Shown one piece after another: positions 53,051 through 62,514 of a DNA stretch of 64,000 nucleotides. Position numbers and translations under genes: made by a program. Source of the stretch: an uncultured Eubacterium sp. GTDB lineage: Bacteria > Bacillota > Clostridia > Lachnospirales > Lachnospiraceae. The stretch lies in contig CAJTZF010000001.1 in the NCBI GenBank assembly GCA_910584245.1, positions 98,655 through 162,654 on the forward strand. The letters run 5' to 3'. Each line of letters opens with the position of its first letter. Position 1 is the first letter of the stretch. The notes beneath the pieces are model-generated. The model searched no databases and had not been told where the DNA came from. It worked only from the letters and a program-made list of their open reading frames with translations.

Positions 53051-55320
53051 TGATCCAAAACCTTTCTTACTTCAGCTGCATGTTCAAACGAAAATGCGAT
53101 TTCAGGTATGCCCCCGGCTCCGCTCCATTGGTCCGGCTCATGCCAGGAAGGGTCTTTTTCATATATGACATTATAACAATACTCACAATAATTGACGGCA
53201 GTAAATTCATCGCCTTTTGGTGTGCGAATGTGGGTACACGCCCGGTTTGCCGCCCCTCTCTGGCAGCCATGAATCTCCCTCCGGACGCACCCCTCCGTCG
53301 TCATCACAGCAGTTCTTCCATATGCCATATACACATTTCCGCTCATCCCCATGCTCCGGTACACATGCGCTGACCTGCGGTTCCAGCAGTACAGCCCCGG
53401 TCCGGCCAAAAGCTCCCAGCACCCCTGCTGTTTCAGCTTTTTCAGAACAGGAAGCGCATCAATCGAATTGACGATCATGCCCCGGCACCTCTCTGCATGA
53501 AAACAGGAACCGAACTGATCCCACAGCGCCAAAAATTGTTCCGCATTTTTTGTTCGGAGAACCGCTGGCAAGGAGAGATAATACACAAAATCCCCCGTCT
53601 CCCAGCTGAGCCGCTCCCATGTATCCGCCGGAAATTCATCTAGCTTCAAATGCAGCCTCGTATTAGTAGCATTCGTCTTTTCACAACATTTTACACCTTC
53701 TATTTGTCCAAAATCCGCCACACGGACAATCGTGTACCGGTCCGCCCCCTTCCGCTCCCTTTTCTTCCCTGCCGGATCTTGTTTGTTCCCCCGCGGTAAA
53801 TTCCCACCCGCTTCCCGGCGAAATAAGCCGCATATGCATGCCCTTATCTCCTCAAAGCCCCTTCTTCGGAGAGCTGCAATGCTCCCCAGTGGGATAAATA
53901 CATTGTCTGGCACATGTACTGTGAGCCTCTCAAACTCAAATTCACTGACGCCCGTCTTATATAGTCTCTTTTCGATATCCTCTGCCCGGACGGGCCTTCC
54001 TTCCGCCTTTTCAGCTCGTACCCCTGTCACCCGGCATACGTGGTCCCGGTAACATAGCTCTAAGCTCACCTCATCGCCGCACACAGCTGTAAAAACGCCT
54101 TGCAGCTTAATTTTACTATCTCTTTTTCCCTCTTCTATCCGATTTGAAATTTCCTGAAGCAGTTCGCTATTTTTCGTACGGTATAACTTCTGGCCGGCAC
54201 GCAGCTTACAACCTTTCTTATAGCGCGCCGTAACACGCTCTGAGCGGTCCGCCCCCTCTTTCAACGTATACTCATACACACGCTCTCCATTTTCATTTCG
54301 GAACTCTATGACGTCGTGGGCATACGTCGGCTCTGCCAGACGGTACTCCACCGTATGGGAATTTACTTTTTCTACCTCGCCGACGCACACACCGTAATGA
54401 CCGTTTTTTTTCGCATATATAATATTTTTCTTTGACGGCTCAAACAAATATCCCTCCGAAAACCCGCCGCGGTTATAAATATCCGCCAACCGCTTTATGT
54501 CCCGTCGGACCTCGCGGTCGTGAACCGTCTTCCCTGCCAGGCTGGCGTCCGCATACAGCCGGTATAAATAAGATGAAAATGCCGCATATGCAGGCTTTTT
54601 CATCCTCCCTTCGATTTTAAATGAATCCACGCCCGCCTGGATGAGTTCGCCGACGCGCGCAAGCGTACACATGTCCTTTGGGCTTAATATATAACCACAA
54701 TTTTTGTTATCCACTGTATAGGGCAGGCGGCACGGCTGGGCGCACATGCCCCGGTTCCCGCTTCTTCCCCCGATCACCTGGCTCATCTGGCACTGCCCGG
54801 AATAACAGTAACAAAGCGCCCCGTGGACAAACACTTCGATCTCCCGGCTAGTCTTTTTCCTCATGTTACAAATCTCGTCGAAGGATAATTCCCTGGCCGG
54901 CACGACCCTTGTTACCCCATACGGTTTCAGCAGCTCCGCCGCCTCCCCGGTCAAAATCGACATCTGGGTGCTGGCATGGATATCCAGTCCCGGGAAGTGC
55001 TCCCGCACAAAATCCATTACCCCAAAATCCTGCACGATAACGGCGTCCAGCCCCGCCTCATATAGAGGGCGGATCTGGGAATAAAAACTGCCCTCTAACT
55101 CATCTTCAGTCAGAAGGGTATTGGCAGTAAGATATATTTTTTTGTCATGCAGATGCGCGAAATCCAAAATTTCACACATCTCCTCCACCGTGGGATTGTC
55201 CGCAAAGGCCCTCGCAGAAAACCGGTTTATGCCAGTATAAACTGCGTCCGCTCCGCTGTATACCGCCGCGTATATGCCCTCTTTCGAACCGCCGGGCGCC
55301 AATATTTCTACGTTCTTCAT
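53032..55320 (-). CDS. U32 family peptidase
   Basis: A 762-residue protein with the U32 signature EVFVHGALCYCYSGQCQMSQ followed by GGRSGNRGMCAQPCRLPY. Residues 1-420 carry the TIM-barrel-like U32 domain, and a C-terminal extension of about 340 residues resembles the DUF3656 collagenase-type tail, with a Cys-rich region near the end. Members include RlhA/YegQ-like proteins, needed for tRNA or rRNA hydroxylation, and putative collagenases. GGGAGTGAG precedes ATG 55320. Which function applies here is not decidable from the sequence. Confidence 0.88.
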   Translation of the reverse strand: MKNVEILAPGGSKEGIYAAVYSGADAVYTGINRFSARAFADNPTVEEMCEILDFAHLHDKKIYLTANTLLTEDELEGSFYSQIRPLYEAGLDAVIVQDFGVMDFVREHFPGLDIHASTQMSILTGEAAELLKPYGVTRVVPARELSFDEICNMRKKTSREIEVFVHGALCYCYSGQCQMSQVIGGRSGNRGMCAQPCRLPYTVDNKNCGYILSPKDMCTLARVGELIQAGVDSFKIEGRMKKPAYAAFSSYLYRLYADASLAGKTVHDREVRRDIKRLADIYNRGGFSEGYLFEPSKKNIIYAKKNGHYGVCVGEVEKVNSHTVEYRLAEPTYAHDVIEFRNENGERVYEYTLKEGADRSERVTARYKKGCKLRAGQKLYRTKNSELLQEISNRIEEGKRDSKIKLQGVFTAVCGDEVSLELCYRDHVCRVTGVRAEKAEGRPVRAEDIEKRLYKTGVSEFEFERLTVHVPDNVFIPLGSIAALRRRGFEEIRACICGLFRREAGGNLPRGNKQDPAGKKRERKGADRYTIVRVADFGQIEGVKCCEKTNATNTRLHLKLDEFPADTWERLSWETGDFVYYLSLPAVLRTKNAEQFLALWDQFGSCFHAERCRGMIVNSIDALPVLKKLKQQGCWELLAGPGLYCWNRRSAHVYRSMGMSGNVYMAYGRTAVMTTEGCVRREIHGCQRGAANRACTHIRTPKGDEFTAVNYCEYCYNVIYEKDPSWHEPDQWSGAGGIPEIAFSFEHAAEVRKVLDQWNYLL

Positions 55321-55368
55321 ATTATCTCACTCCCAGACATACGAGTACCGCCGGCGTTGCCGCCGTCA

Positions 55369-55767
55369 CTACCGCTTTCCCTTCCGGCTTTTGGCCTCCA
55401 GCTCTGTTATCCGCTTCTCAGCCGCCTCCAGTTTTTGTCTCAGATCATCGTTTTCCTTTTCTTTGTCAATGACCTCGTGTTTCATATCGAGAATAATTTT
55501 GTCCTTGTGTTCATTTTCCCGTGTAAGGGACTGTTTCTCTTTTTCTGTCTTAAAATAATCATCTGCAATATTGATCGCCAAAAGAATACTGCGCAGCTCC
55601 ATATCAAGATTATAATAATAATCCTGGTTCTTAAACTCAGCATATTTACTATTTATGTAGGTCGCCACCTTCTGCAAATACTCGGCGCTCTCGAAACCGC
55701 ATATCGTATACCGCCTGCCATTAATCAACACTTCTACGTCATTTTTATTTTTCATACTTGTACCCAT
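55369..55767 (-). CDS. zapA: Cell division protein ZapA
   Basis: A 132-residue partner of FtsZ that bundles Z-ring filaments. The N-terminal domain (VEVLINGRRYTICGFESAEY) is the conserved globular head, followed by a long coiled coil (residues 60-130, rich in Glu, Lys and Leu). AAAGGAGG lies nine bases before ATG 55767. Placed with PBP, FtsW and U32 genes, it supports a division/cell-wall cluster. Has its own promoter in the end of the HAD gene. Confidence 0.9.
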   Translation of the reverse strand: MGTSMKNKNDVEVLINGRRYTICGFESAEYLQKVATYINSKYAEFKNQDYYYNLDMELRSILLAINIADDYFKTEKEKQSLTRENEHKDKIILDMKHEVIDKEKENDDLRQKLEAAEKRITELEAKSRKGKR

Positions 55768-55818
55768 GCTGCGAGCCTCCTTTGCGAGCAGCTAAATTCA
55801 TTTGCAATACATTCCCTT

Positions 55819-55847
55819 ATTTTACATGAAAATGTAGTATACGTCAA
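55819..55847 (-). promoter_or_regulatory. Sigma-A promoter of zapA
   Basis: TTGACG (55847-55842), a 17-base spacer and TAAAAT (55824-55819) on the minus strand. The -35 overlaps the stop codon of the HAD gene at 55844. Confidence 0.6.
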
Positions 55848-56518
55848 CATATAAAGATACTCCGGATTGTCTCCGCCTCTTCAAAACTTCGGATGGAAAA
55901 ATCGGCGTCCCGCACGACATCCCCCCAGGCATAGGACAGATCTTCCTCGTACACACCCACCGTACAAAACCCTCCCGCCTTTGCAGACAAAATCCCCTGA
56001 TGGAGATCCTCAAACACAACGCACTCCACAGGGGAACACCCAAGCTTTTCGGCCGCTTTTATGTAAATATCCGGGAACCCCTTTCCCCGCTCTACCTCTC
56101 CGGTTTCCGTAAATGACGAAAAATAATCGTACACCCCGTTTCTTTTCAGGCACTGCCCGTAGAGGGACGCGTGGGAAGCCGTGGCAATCCCGAGCCGGAT
56201 TCCTTTTTGACTTAGCGTCTCCAACATCTCCCTGACGCCTGGCTTTATACACACCTCCTCGTGGTATGTGCGCACGGCCAGGCCGTTCCATTCCCGGATA
56301 ATCTCCTCGGCGGTTTCTTTCAGCCGGAATCTCCCAATCGTATATTCCGCCGTTTCCCGGAAACTCATAGCCGCGATTGTTCTCTGGTAATCCTCCGGCA
56401 CTTCAAATCCCCTGCTGCCGAGAAACCTCTCATCCACACTCCCCCATACCCACATGGAATCTAAAAGAGTTCCATCCAGGTCAAAAATCGCTCCTTTTCT
56501 CTCCATCTTTCCCCTCAT
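55844..56518 (-). CDS. HAD phosphatase (beta-PGM-like)
   Basis: A 224-residue HAD-superfamily phosphatase. Motif I is DLDGTLLDSMWVW (nucleophile Asp), motif II lies in GIATASHASLYG, and the acidic motif IV in VVFEDLHQGILSAKAGG. The cap is helical as in class I HADs of the beta-phosphoglucomutase/phosphatase kind. ATG 56518 overlaps the upstream stop (ATGA), suggesting coupling with the GDSL hydrolase gene. Substrate unknown; sugar phosphates are usual. Confidence 0.85.
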   Translation of the reverse strand: MRGKMERKGAIFDLDGTLLDSMWVWGSVDERFLGSRGFEVPEDYQRTIAAMSFRETAEYTIGRFRLKETAEEIIREWNGLAVRTYHEEVCIKPGVREMLETLSQKGIRLGIATASHASLYGQCLKRNGVYDYFSSFTETGEVERGKGFPDIYIKAAEKLGCSPVECVVFEDLHQGILSAKAGGFCTVGVYEEDLSYAWGDVVRDADFSIRSFEEAETIRSIFIC

Positions 56519-57351
56519 TTATCCTTTTTCCCCAGACATATTTTTGAAATAATCTGATCGGCAATGATCCGGTGTCCTTCCCTGTTCGGATGGGGATCGA
56601 TATTTCCCCAGGAAAAAACCATATTGATCAGCCGTTCATCTGTCTCCTCAAATGCGCCCTTGACGTCGACGAGCGTGTATGTTCCGCCCGTATTCCCGCT
56701 CTTAAATACACTTTGCACCCGCTCTGACACAAATCCGTTATTCATCTTTTCAATATACTTCTCCGCCATTGTATCCAAATTCTGAACAAATTTTTCTGGA
56801 ATGTTAAACGAACTATCATTGCAAGGATTGTAAATATTGTTGACAAAAAGCTGTGCCTGTGGCGCCTGCGCGTGGATCGCGTCAATAATCTGCGGAAGAT
56901 TCTCTCCAAACCTTTCGCATGCCCCCGACAAAATCTCATCCCCGTTCTGTTTAAATTGTTTAAAATCCGTATCCGTTGACAAGTACTGAAGAAGATCGTT
57001 GGATCCGATCGAAAGCGTCACCAGGTCGGCCTTTTGCAATTGCAGACGGTAATCGTCATACTGCTCGTTGTCTTCATTTGTCAAAATATCTAAAAGCTGT
57101 TCACTCCGCAATCCATTTTTCCCAAAGTTTGTCAGACGAACGGCGCCATATTGGTCTTCCAGCGCCTGGGCAATACGCCCTACGTACGACTCAGCATCGA
57201 CATCCTCCAACCCATATCCCTTGGCGATGCTGTCGCCAAGGGCAACATAATTGACGATTTTATGTTCATAATCTCCCGAATCTGCCACAGCAGGCGGGAA
57301 CAGTATCAGACAAATAGCAACCGTAACTATAATCACCCTGAGTATTTTCAT
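56515..57351 (-). CDS. Secreted GDSL/SGNH hydrolase
   Basis: A 278-residue esterase-like protein. A signal peptide (about 1-24, hydrophobic with Pro-Pro-Ala) is followed by the SGNH blocks: block I ALGDSIAKGYG, block II Gly in NFGKNG, block III GSNDLL and block V DPHPNREGH. All four catalytic-site residues are present. ATG 57351 has GGAGGTA upstream; a longer frame to 57405 has no signal peptide at its start. A secreted lipase or carbohydrate esterase is likely. It overlaps the HAD gene by four bases. Confidence 0.85.
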   Translation of the reverse strand: MKILRVIIVTVAICLILFPPAVADSGDYEHKIVNYVALGDSIAKGYGLEDVDAESYVGRIAQALEDQYGAVRLTNFGKNGLRSEQLLDILTNEDNEQYDDYRLQLQKADLVTLSIGSNDLLQYLSTDTDFKQFKQNGDEILSGACERFGENLPQIIDAIHAQAPQAQLFVNNIYNPCNDSSFNIPEKFVQNLDTMAEKYIEKMNNGFVSERVQSVFKSGNTGGTYTLVDVKGAFEETDERLINMVFSWGNIDPHPNREGHRIIADQIISKICLGKKDK

Positions 57352-57442
57352 GGCCGTACCTCCACAAGACATTATCTTGTAGTAGTCTGTCCGATACAAA
57401 TTCAAATATACCCGTCACTTTTTCACAGAAATGGTATAATCT

Positions 57443-58093
57443 TTACTGGCTCTGGAAGTACCCAAGAACTCCTAATAACGACGGATATACGGCAAATGCA
57501 AGTTTTGTAACCGCCTCGTCCGGTTCAACCAGGTCGGGTACCATAAATACTCTCATGCCAGCTGCGTGGGCGGCCCGAACACCGTGCAAGGAATCCTCGA
57601 TGGCAAATGTCTCCGTGGGATCTGCCTCCATCTCACGGCACGCCCGCAAATAGATTTCCGGATCCGGCTTGCTACGTCTGACCATGTCGCCGCCGACCAC
57701 CACACTGAAATAATCCAAAAGACCCGCCTGCCCAAGCTCCTGCACGACAACCTCTTTCCGTGTGGAAGAGGCCAGTCCGATTCGGTAGCCATTGTCTCGA
57801 AAATAGCAGAGCAGCTCCCGCACTCCCTCTTTAACAGGTACTCCATCCAAATCCGTCTTTTTGTGAAATAAGGCGGACGCCTCCCTGCGGAATACCTCAT
57901 AGTCGAAAGTCTCTCCCAGCTGTCTCCTCACAATGTGCATCGTCTCCGCATGATTCGTGCCAATACACATTCGGAACACATCCTCAATGCCTTCCAGACC
58001 ATATTTTTCCGCGACAATTTTCCAACAGGAAAGGACGAGCGCCTCCGAGTCAAATATAACACCGTCCATATCGAAAATAACTTGTTTTTTCAT
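57443..58093 (-). CDS. HAD phosphatase (beta-PGM-like), second copy
   Basis: A 216-residue HAD phosphatase with motif I DMDGVIFDSEALV, motif II GLASSTRKEVVVQ and motif IV FAIEDSLHGVRAAHAAGM. It is a different paralog of the protein at 55844-56518 with about a third of residues alike. GGAGAGG precedes the ATG closely. It lies 36 bases downstream of the Na/Pi cotransporter gene, so they may be co-transcribed; a phosphatase beside a phosphate transporter may release phosphate for uptake, but that is inference. Confidence 0.85.
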   Translation of the reverse strand: MKKQVIFDMDGVIFDSEALVLSCWKIVAEKYGLEGIEDVFRMCIGTNHAETMHIVRRQLGETFDYEVFRREASALFHKKTDLDGVPVKEGVRELLCYFRDNGYRIGLASSTRKEVVVQELGQAGLLDYFSVVVGGDMVRRSKPDPEIYLRACREMEADPTETFAIEDSLHGVRAAHAAGMRVFMVPDLVEPDEAVTKLAFAVYPSLLGVLGYFQSQ

Positions 58094-58128
58094 TTCCTCT
58101 CCTTATATAACAGCTGCGCAACGCTTCT

Positions 58129-59886
58129 CTATGGCAATTTATAGAGATTTTTGTATGCCACGTATTTGATATCGAACGGCGTGTCCTTCCCCTTGTCAAG
58201 AGTGTCAAGATATTCGTGGGTATCAAAGGAATCCTCCTTAAGCTGGATGACGCACACGCCGATATTGGAGCAGTGGTCGGCAACCCGCTCAAAATTGGTA
58301 GCCAGATCATTCAGCACCAAACCGGCCTCAATCGTACACTTGCCGTTTCGAAGGCGCTTTATATGACGTTTCTTCACTTTCTTATTGAGTCGGTCCACAA
58401 CTTCCTCCAACGGCTCTATATCACTGGCCTCCTCCTCATCTTCCCTCACAAACACATCTACAGAAAGATTCAAAATATCGGTAACCGCGCGGGAAAATAC
58501 CTCGAGTTCCCCAGCCGCCTTATCTGAAAAACGAATCTTTTGTTCACTCCGCTTTTTTGCCGCCTTCTGTATATTAATGGCGTGGTCGGAAATGCGTTCG
58601 AAGTCGCTGATACAGTGAAGAATCGTCGAAAGCGTCCGGCTGTCCGCCTGCGACAAATTTTTACTGCTCAGCTTGACAAGATAGCTTCCCAGCGCGTCTT
58701 CATACCGGTCCACCTCATTTTCATCGTGGGACACGGCCTCTGCAACCTTTTCATCATATTTCTGGATGAGTGAAATAGCATTTAAAAGTGTCGTGCGGGA
58801 CAGCTCCGCCATCGCCGCCGCCACCTGCTTACACCGCTGGATTGCAAATGCCGGCTGCTCCAAAAACCGCTCGTCAAGCAGAACGCTAATCTCCTGCTTG
58901 TCTTCTTCCTTCTCCTCGCGGATCGACAGATAGGCAAGCCGCTCCAGCCCTTTCGTAAATGGAAGCAGGAGTACGGTCGCCACGATATTAAATATACTAT
59001 GCATCACCGCAATCCCCGCTGGTCCCGCCGCCTCCCCGACAAAATCAAAGGTCACAAAGGCATGGATCGTATAGAATCCAAGCATAAATACAACGGTTCC
59101 GATCAAGTTAAAATACAGGTGGATAAGAGACGCCCGCTTCGCACTTTTATTTGCCCCGATCCCGGAGAGCAGGGCCGTGACACACGTTCCGATATTCTGT
59201 CCCATAATAATGGGAAACGCAGTCCCATACGTGATGGAACCCGTCGCGCAAAGCGCCTGCAAAATACCGACAGACGCGGAGGAGCTCTGAATGACAGCCG
59301 TGAGCACCGCCCCCGCAAGCATTCCCAGAAGCGGATTGGAGAACATCGTCAATATTCCGGTAAATTCGGGTACGTCTGCCAGCGGTTTTACCGCCCCGCT
59401 CATCGTATCCATGCCAAACATCAAAATGGCAAAGCCAACTAGAATCATGCCGATATCTTTCTTTTTCTGACTTTTTAAAAACATGAGAAAAATAATTCCC
59501 ACGACAGCGATAACCGGCGAAAAATTGGACGGCTTCAAAAACTGCATCAGAAAGCTATCGCTCTCAATGCCGGACAAACTGAGAATCCATGCTGTGATCG
59601 TCGTACCGACATTGGCTCCCATAATAATTCCGATCGCCTGTGACAGCTTCATGATTCCCGAATTCACAAAACCGACCACCATGACAGTCGTCGCCGATGA
59701 AGACTGGATCACCGCCGTCACGAAAGCGCCGAGCAGCACAGCCTTGATCGGATTTGAGGTGAGCCGCTCCAAAATTCTCTCCAGCCTACCGCCAGATATT
59801 TTTGTAAGTCCCTCGCCCATCGTATTCATTCCGTATAAAAACAGGGCAAGGCCGCCAAGCATCGTAAGAACATCAAAAATATTCAT
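58129..59886 (-). CDS. Na/Pi cotransporter with PhoU-like C-terminal domain
   Basis: A 585-residue protein: residues 1-320 hold the membrane domain with two QSSSA motifs (QSSSATTVMVVGFVNSG and QSSSASVGILQAL), the repeated signature of the NptA/type II sodium-phosphate transporters. The rest (about 340-585) is helical and PhoU-like, with the segment HCISDFERISDHAINIQ. ATG 59886 has AAAGGAG seven bases upstream. It takes up phosphate with sodium; the PhoU-like tail may regulate it. Follows folC by 24 bases. Confidence 0.9.
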   Translation of the reverse strand: MNIFDVLTMLGGLALFLYGMNTMGEGLTKISGGRLERILERLTSNPIKAVLLGAFVTAVIQSSSATTVMVVGFVNSGIMKLSQAIGIIMGANVGTTITAWILSLSGIESDSFLMQFLKPSNFSPVIAVVGIIFLMFLKSQKKKDIGMILVGFAILMFGMDTMSGAVKPLADVPEFTGILTMFSNPLLGMLAGAVLTAVIQSSSASVGILQALCATGSITYGTAFPIIMGQNIGTCVTALLSGIGANKSAKRASLIHLYFNLIGTVVFMLGFYTIHAFVTFDFVGEAAGPAGIAVMHSIFNIVATVLLLPFTKGLERLAYLSIREEKEEDKQEISVLLDERFLEQPAFAIQRCKQVAAAMAELSRTTLLNAISLIQKYDEKVAEAVSHDENEVDRYEDALGSYLVKLSSKNLSQADSRTLSTILHCISDFERISDHAINIQKAAKKRSEQKIRFSDKAAGELEVFSRAVTDILNLSVDVFVREDEEEASDIEPLEEVVDRLNKKVKKRHIKRLRNGKCTIEAGLVLNDLATNFERVADHCSNIGVCVIQLKEDSFDTHEYLDTLDKGKDTPFDIKYVAYKNLYKLP

Positions 59887-59910
59887 TCCTTCACTCCTTT
59901 CCACTTCTCA

Positions 59911-61236
59911 TTATTTATTACCCATTCTTCCCAATTCATTCAATCCCAGCCATTCCGCCGCACTCTTTAAAATAGATAGTGACCCAAAGATAAAAAGTCC
60001 CTGCTCCTCACCGCCGCTGGCCAGTTTCTCGCACTTCTTCCCGCCAAGGTCAACCGCCTCCTGTATAGAAGTACATGCGACCGCATGTCCCCGGATCTGT
60101 TCCGCCAGCTTTTCCGCCGGCAAACCGCGTCCAGTGGGCGGCGTAACCGTATATACCTGATCGAATGTATCCCCGATCCTGCGCGCCATGTCCGCATAGT
60201 CCTTGTCCGCAAATATACCCACAATGCCGACTTTCCGATAATTTTCAAAATACGCATGAACCGATTCGAGAAAATGCTGGATGCCGTCGGGATTGTGCGC
60301 TCCGTCCATAACGACGACCGGCCTCTTTTCATAAACGTCAAACCGTCCCCGCCACACCGCTTGCGCCAGCCCTTTCCTCAGCTGCTCCTCTGATACCGGA
60401 AAACGGCTATTCATTGCCTCCACGCACTCGATTGCCAGACACGCATTCTCGACCTGGTACAAACCGGGCATCCGTATGCAAAGCTCCCGGTACCTCTTAT
60501 AATCAAACGCCGTTCCCAGAAGAGACGCTTTCCTGACCTTCCAGTCGTCACCTGACACAGCTCTCCACTTGCATTCCTGTTCCCGGCACACCCTGGCCAG
60601 ACAGCTCTGCGCCCGCTCATCGTGCTGGCACACAACAACCGGAATGCGCCTTTTTATAATTCCCGCCTTTTCATAGGCGATTTCCTCTATCGTACTTCCC
60701 AGAAACTTCATGTGATCCATAGAAACAGGGGTAATAACCGCACATTGCACCGTTGTTACAATATTCGTCGCATCCAGCCTGCCTCCCATGCCAGCTTCCA
60801 GCACAACCAAATCACAATTCCAGCTGGCAAAGGCGAGGAATGCCGCTGCCGTCTCAATCTCAAATTCAGTCGGTACTCCCTCGCCCCGTTTTTGCATTTT
60901 CTCAATTGCGCAGCGGATGTGCGTAATATGCTCCGCCATTTCCTCCTCTGTGACATAGACGGATTCCCCGCCATACACGTACTGGATTTTTTCAAACTCA
61001 CTAAATACTGCCGGCGACACATACCGGCCAACCTTTAACCCGTGCGCTGCATAAATTGAACTGATAAAAGCCGCCGTCGATCCTTTTCCGTTTGTCCCCG
61101 CGACGTGGACAATGTCTAGTTTATCCTGCGGATTTCCTAAATACTCCATCAACCGTTTTGTCATGCCAAGTCCCGGCTTAACCGCGTCGCCCTTTTGAAT
61201 CCGGCGCACATATTGTATGGCCTCCCTGTAATTCAT
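59911..61236 (-). CDS. folC: Folylpolyglutamate synthase / dihydrofolate synthase
   Basis: Adds glutamate to folates, trapping them in the cell, and makes dihydrofolate from dihydropteroate. 441 residues; P-loop GTNGKGSTAAF at about 47-57, the Mur-ligase-type block SMDHMKFLGSTIEEIAYEK in the middle and AHNPDG further on. GGAGG lies five bases before the ATG, immediately behind a terminator. It is separated from the serA gene by a terminator and thus probably has its own promoter in the read-through or in the leader. Confidence 0.94.
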   Translation of the reverse strand: MNYREAIQYVRRIQKGDAVKPGLGMTKRLMEYLGNPQDKLDIVHVAGTNGKGSTAAFISSIYAAHGLKVGRYVSPAVFSEFEKIQYVYGGESVYVTEEEMAEHITHIRCAIEKMQKRGEGVPTEFEIETAAAFLAFASWNCDLVVLEAGMGGRLDATNIVTTVQCAVITPVSMDHMKFLGSTIEEIAYEKAGIIKRRIPVVVCQHDERAQSCLARVCREQECKWRAVSGDDWKVRKASLLGTAFDYKRYRELCIRMPGLYQVENACLAIECVEAMNSRFPVSEEQLRKGLAQAVWRGRFDVYEKRPVVVMDGAHNPDGIQHFLESVHAYFENYRKVGIVGIFADKDYADMARRIGDTFDQVYTVTPPTGRGLPAEKLAEQIRGHAVACTSIQEAVDLGGKKCEKLASGGEEQGLFIFGSLSILKSAAEWLGLNELGRMGNK

Positions 61237-61247
61237 AACCGCCTCCG

Positions 61248-61281
61248 AAAAAGGACGCCATTGCTATGACAACAGCGTCCT
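61248..61281 (-). terminator. Intrinsic terminator between serA and folC
   Basis: On the minus strand AGGACGC (61281-61275) pairs with GCGTCCT (61258-61252), with an inner TTG/CAA pairing, then five Ts ending at 61248. It lies 19 bases past the serA stop, and the folC ribosome site follows directly. Confidence 0.7.
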
Positions 61282-61300
61282 GCCATGATTCTGGTTTTTA

Positions 61301-62467
61301 TCACTTAATAATTCTTACTTTAATCACACCGTTAATCTGTTGTAATTCCTTCACGATGTCATCCGTCGCCTTGCTGCATATGTCGAACAGCGTATAGGCG
61401 TAATCACCGCGGCTTTTATTTACCATATTTTCAATGTTGATTCCCTCGTTGGCAAATACCGAGGTGAACTTTGAAAGCATAGAATGCACATTTTTGTGAG
61501 CGACCGCGATACGCCCCTCTGTCGTACATACACCGGCGTCACAATTCGGATAATTCACAGAGTTCACAATGTTGCCATTCTCAATAAACTCGCGGAGCTG
61601 CTTAACGGCCATCTTCGCACAATTGTCCTCCGACTCCTGGGTGGACGCGCCGAGGTGAGGCGTCACAATCGTATTTGGCAGAGACGCCGTCGTCGGATTT
61701 GGGAAATCCACAACGTATTTTTTCACCTTTCCGCTCTCGAGCGCAGCCCTCATATCCGCCTCATTGACAAGCGTATCACGTGAAAAATTCAGGAAAATGA
61801 CGCCATCCTTCATCTTATCAAATGCCTCTTTATCAAACATTCCCTTCGTGGAATCCAGCAGCGGCACATGGACTGTGATAAAATCACATTCACTGTAAAT
61901 CTCTTCGTATGTTTTCACAAGCGTAATATCCCGGGACATATTCAGGGCATTATCCACGGACAAATACGGGTCGCAGCCATAAACCTCCATGCCGAGACGG
62001 TTCGCGGCATTTGCCACCAGCACGCCGATGGCGCCCAGACCGATAATACCCATTTTCTTCCCGGCGATTTCGGTTCCCGCGAACGCTTTCTTCGCCTTTT
62101 CTGCCGCTTTTGCAATATCCGGGTCTTCCTTATTCTCTTTTACCCACTCGATGCCGCCTACGATATCTCTCGAGGCAAGAATCATCGCAGACACGACAAT
62201 CTCTTTTACCCCGTTGGCGTTGGCGCCCGGCGTATTGAACACTACAATACCCTGGTCCGCGCACTTTTCAATCGGAATATTGTTGACGCCCGCACCGGCT
62301 CTTGCCACGGCAATCAGACGGTCTGAAAGCTCCATATCGTGCATGGCAGCGCTGCGGACAAGCACAGCGTCCGCATTCCCCACCTCGTCGACAATTTCAT
62401 ACGCATCACCGAATAAATCCAGGCCACATGCTGCGATGGGATTTAAACAATTTATATTTATACTCAT
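61301..62467 (-). CDS. serA: D-3-phosphoglycerate dehydrogenase
   Basis: First step of serine synthesis: oxidises 3-phosphoglycerate with NAD. 388 residues from ATG 62467 with GGAGGAAAA upstream. The Rossmann motif is GIIGLGAIGVLVAN, and the catalytic HLGAS is seen in PHLGASTQES. A short ACT-like C-terminal domain (about 320-388) suggests serine feedback, though it lacks the extra intervening domain of long SerA. Lies 47 bases after serC in the same direction, likely one operon. Confidence 0.95.
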   Translation of the reverse strand: MSININCLNPIAACGLDLFGDAYEIVDEVGNADAVLVRSAAMHDMELSDRLIAVARAGAGVNNIPIEKCADQGIVVFNTPGANANGVKEIVVSAMILASRDIVGGIEWVKENKEDPDIAKAAEKAKKAFAGTEIAGKKMGIIGLGAIGVLVANAANRLGMEVYGCDPYLSVDNALNMSRDITLVKTYEEIYSECDFITVHVPLLDSTKGMFDKEAFDKMKDGVIFLNFSRDTLVNEADMRAALESGKVKKYVVDFPNPTTASLPNTIVTPHLGASTQESEDNCAKMAVKQLREFIENGNIVNSVNYPNCDAGVCTTEGRIAVAHKNVHSMLSKFTSVFANEGINIENMVNKSRGDYAYTLFDICSKATDDIVKELQQINGVIKVRIIK

Positions 62468-62514
62468 TTTTTCCTCCATTTCGACACTCTTCTTCATTTT
62501 TACTGCGAATCGTA

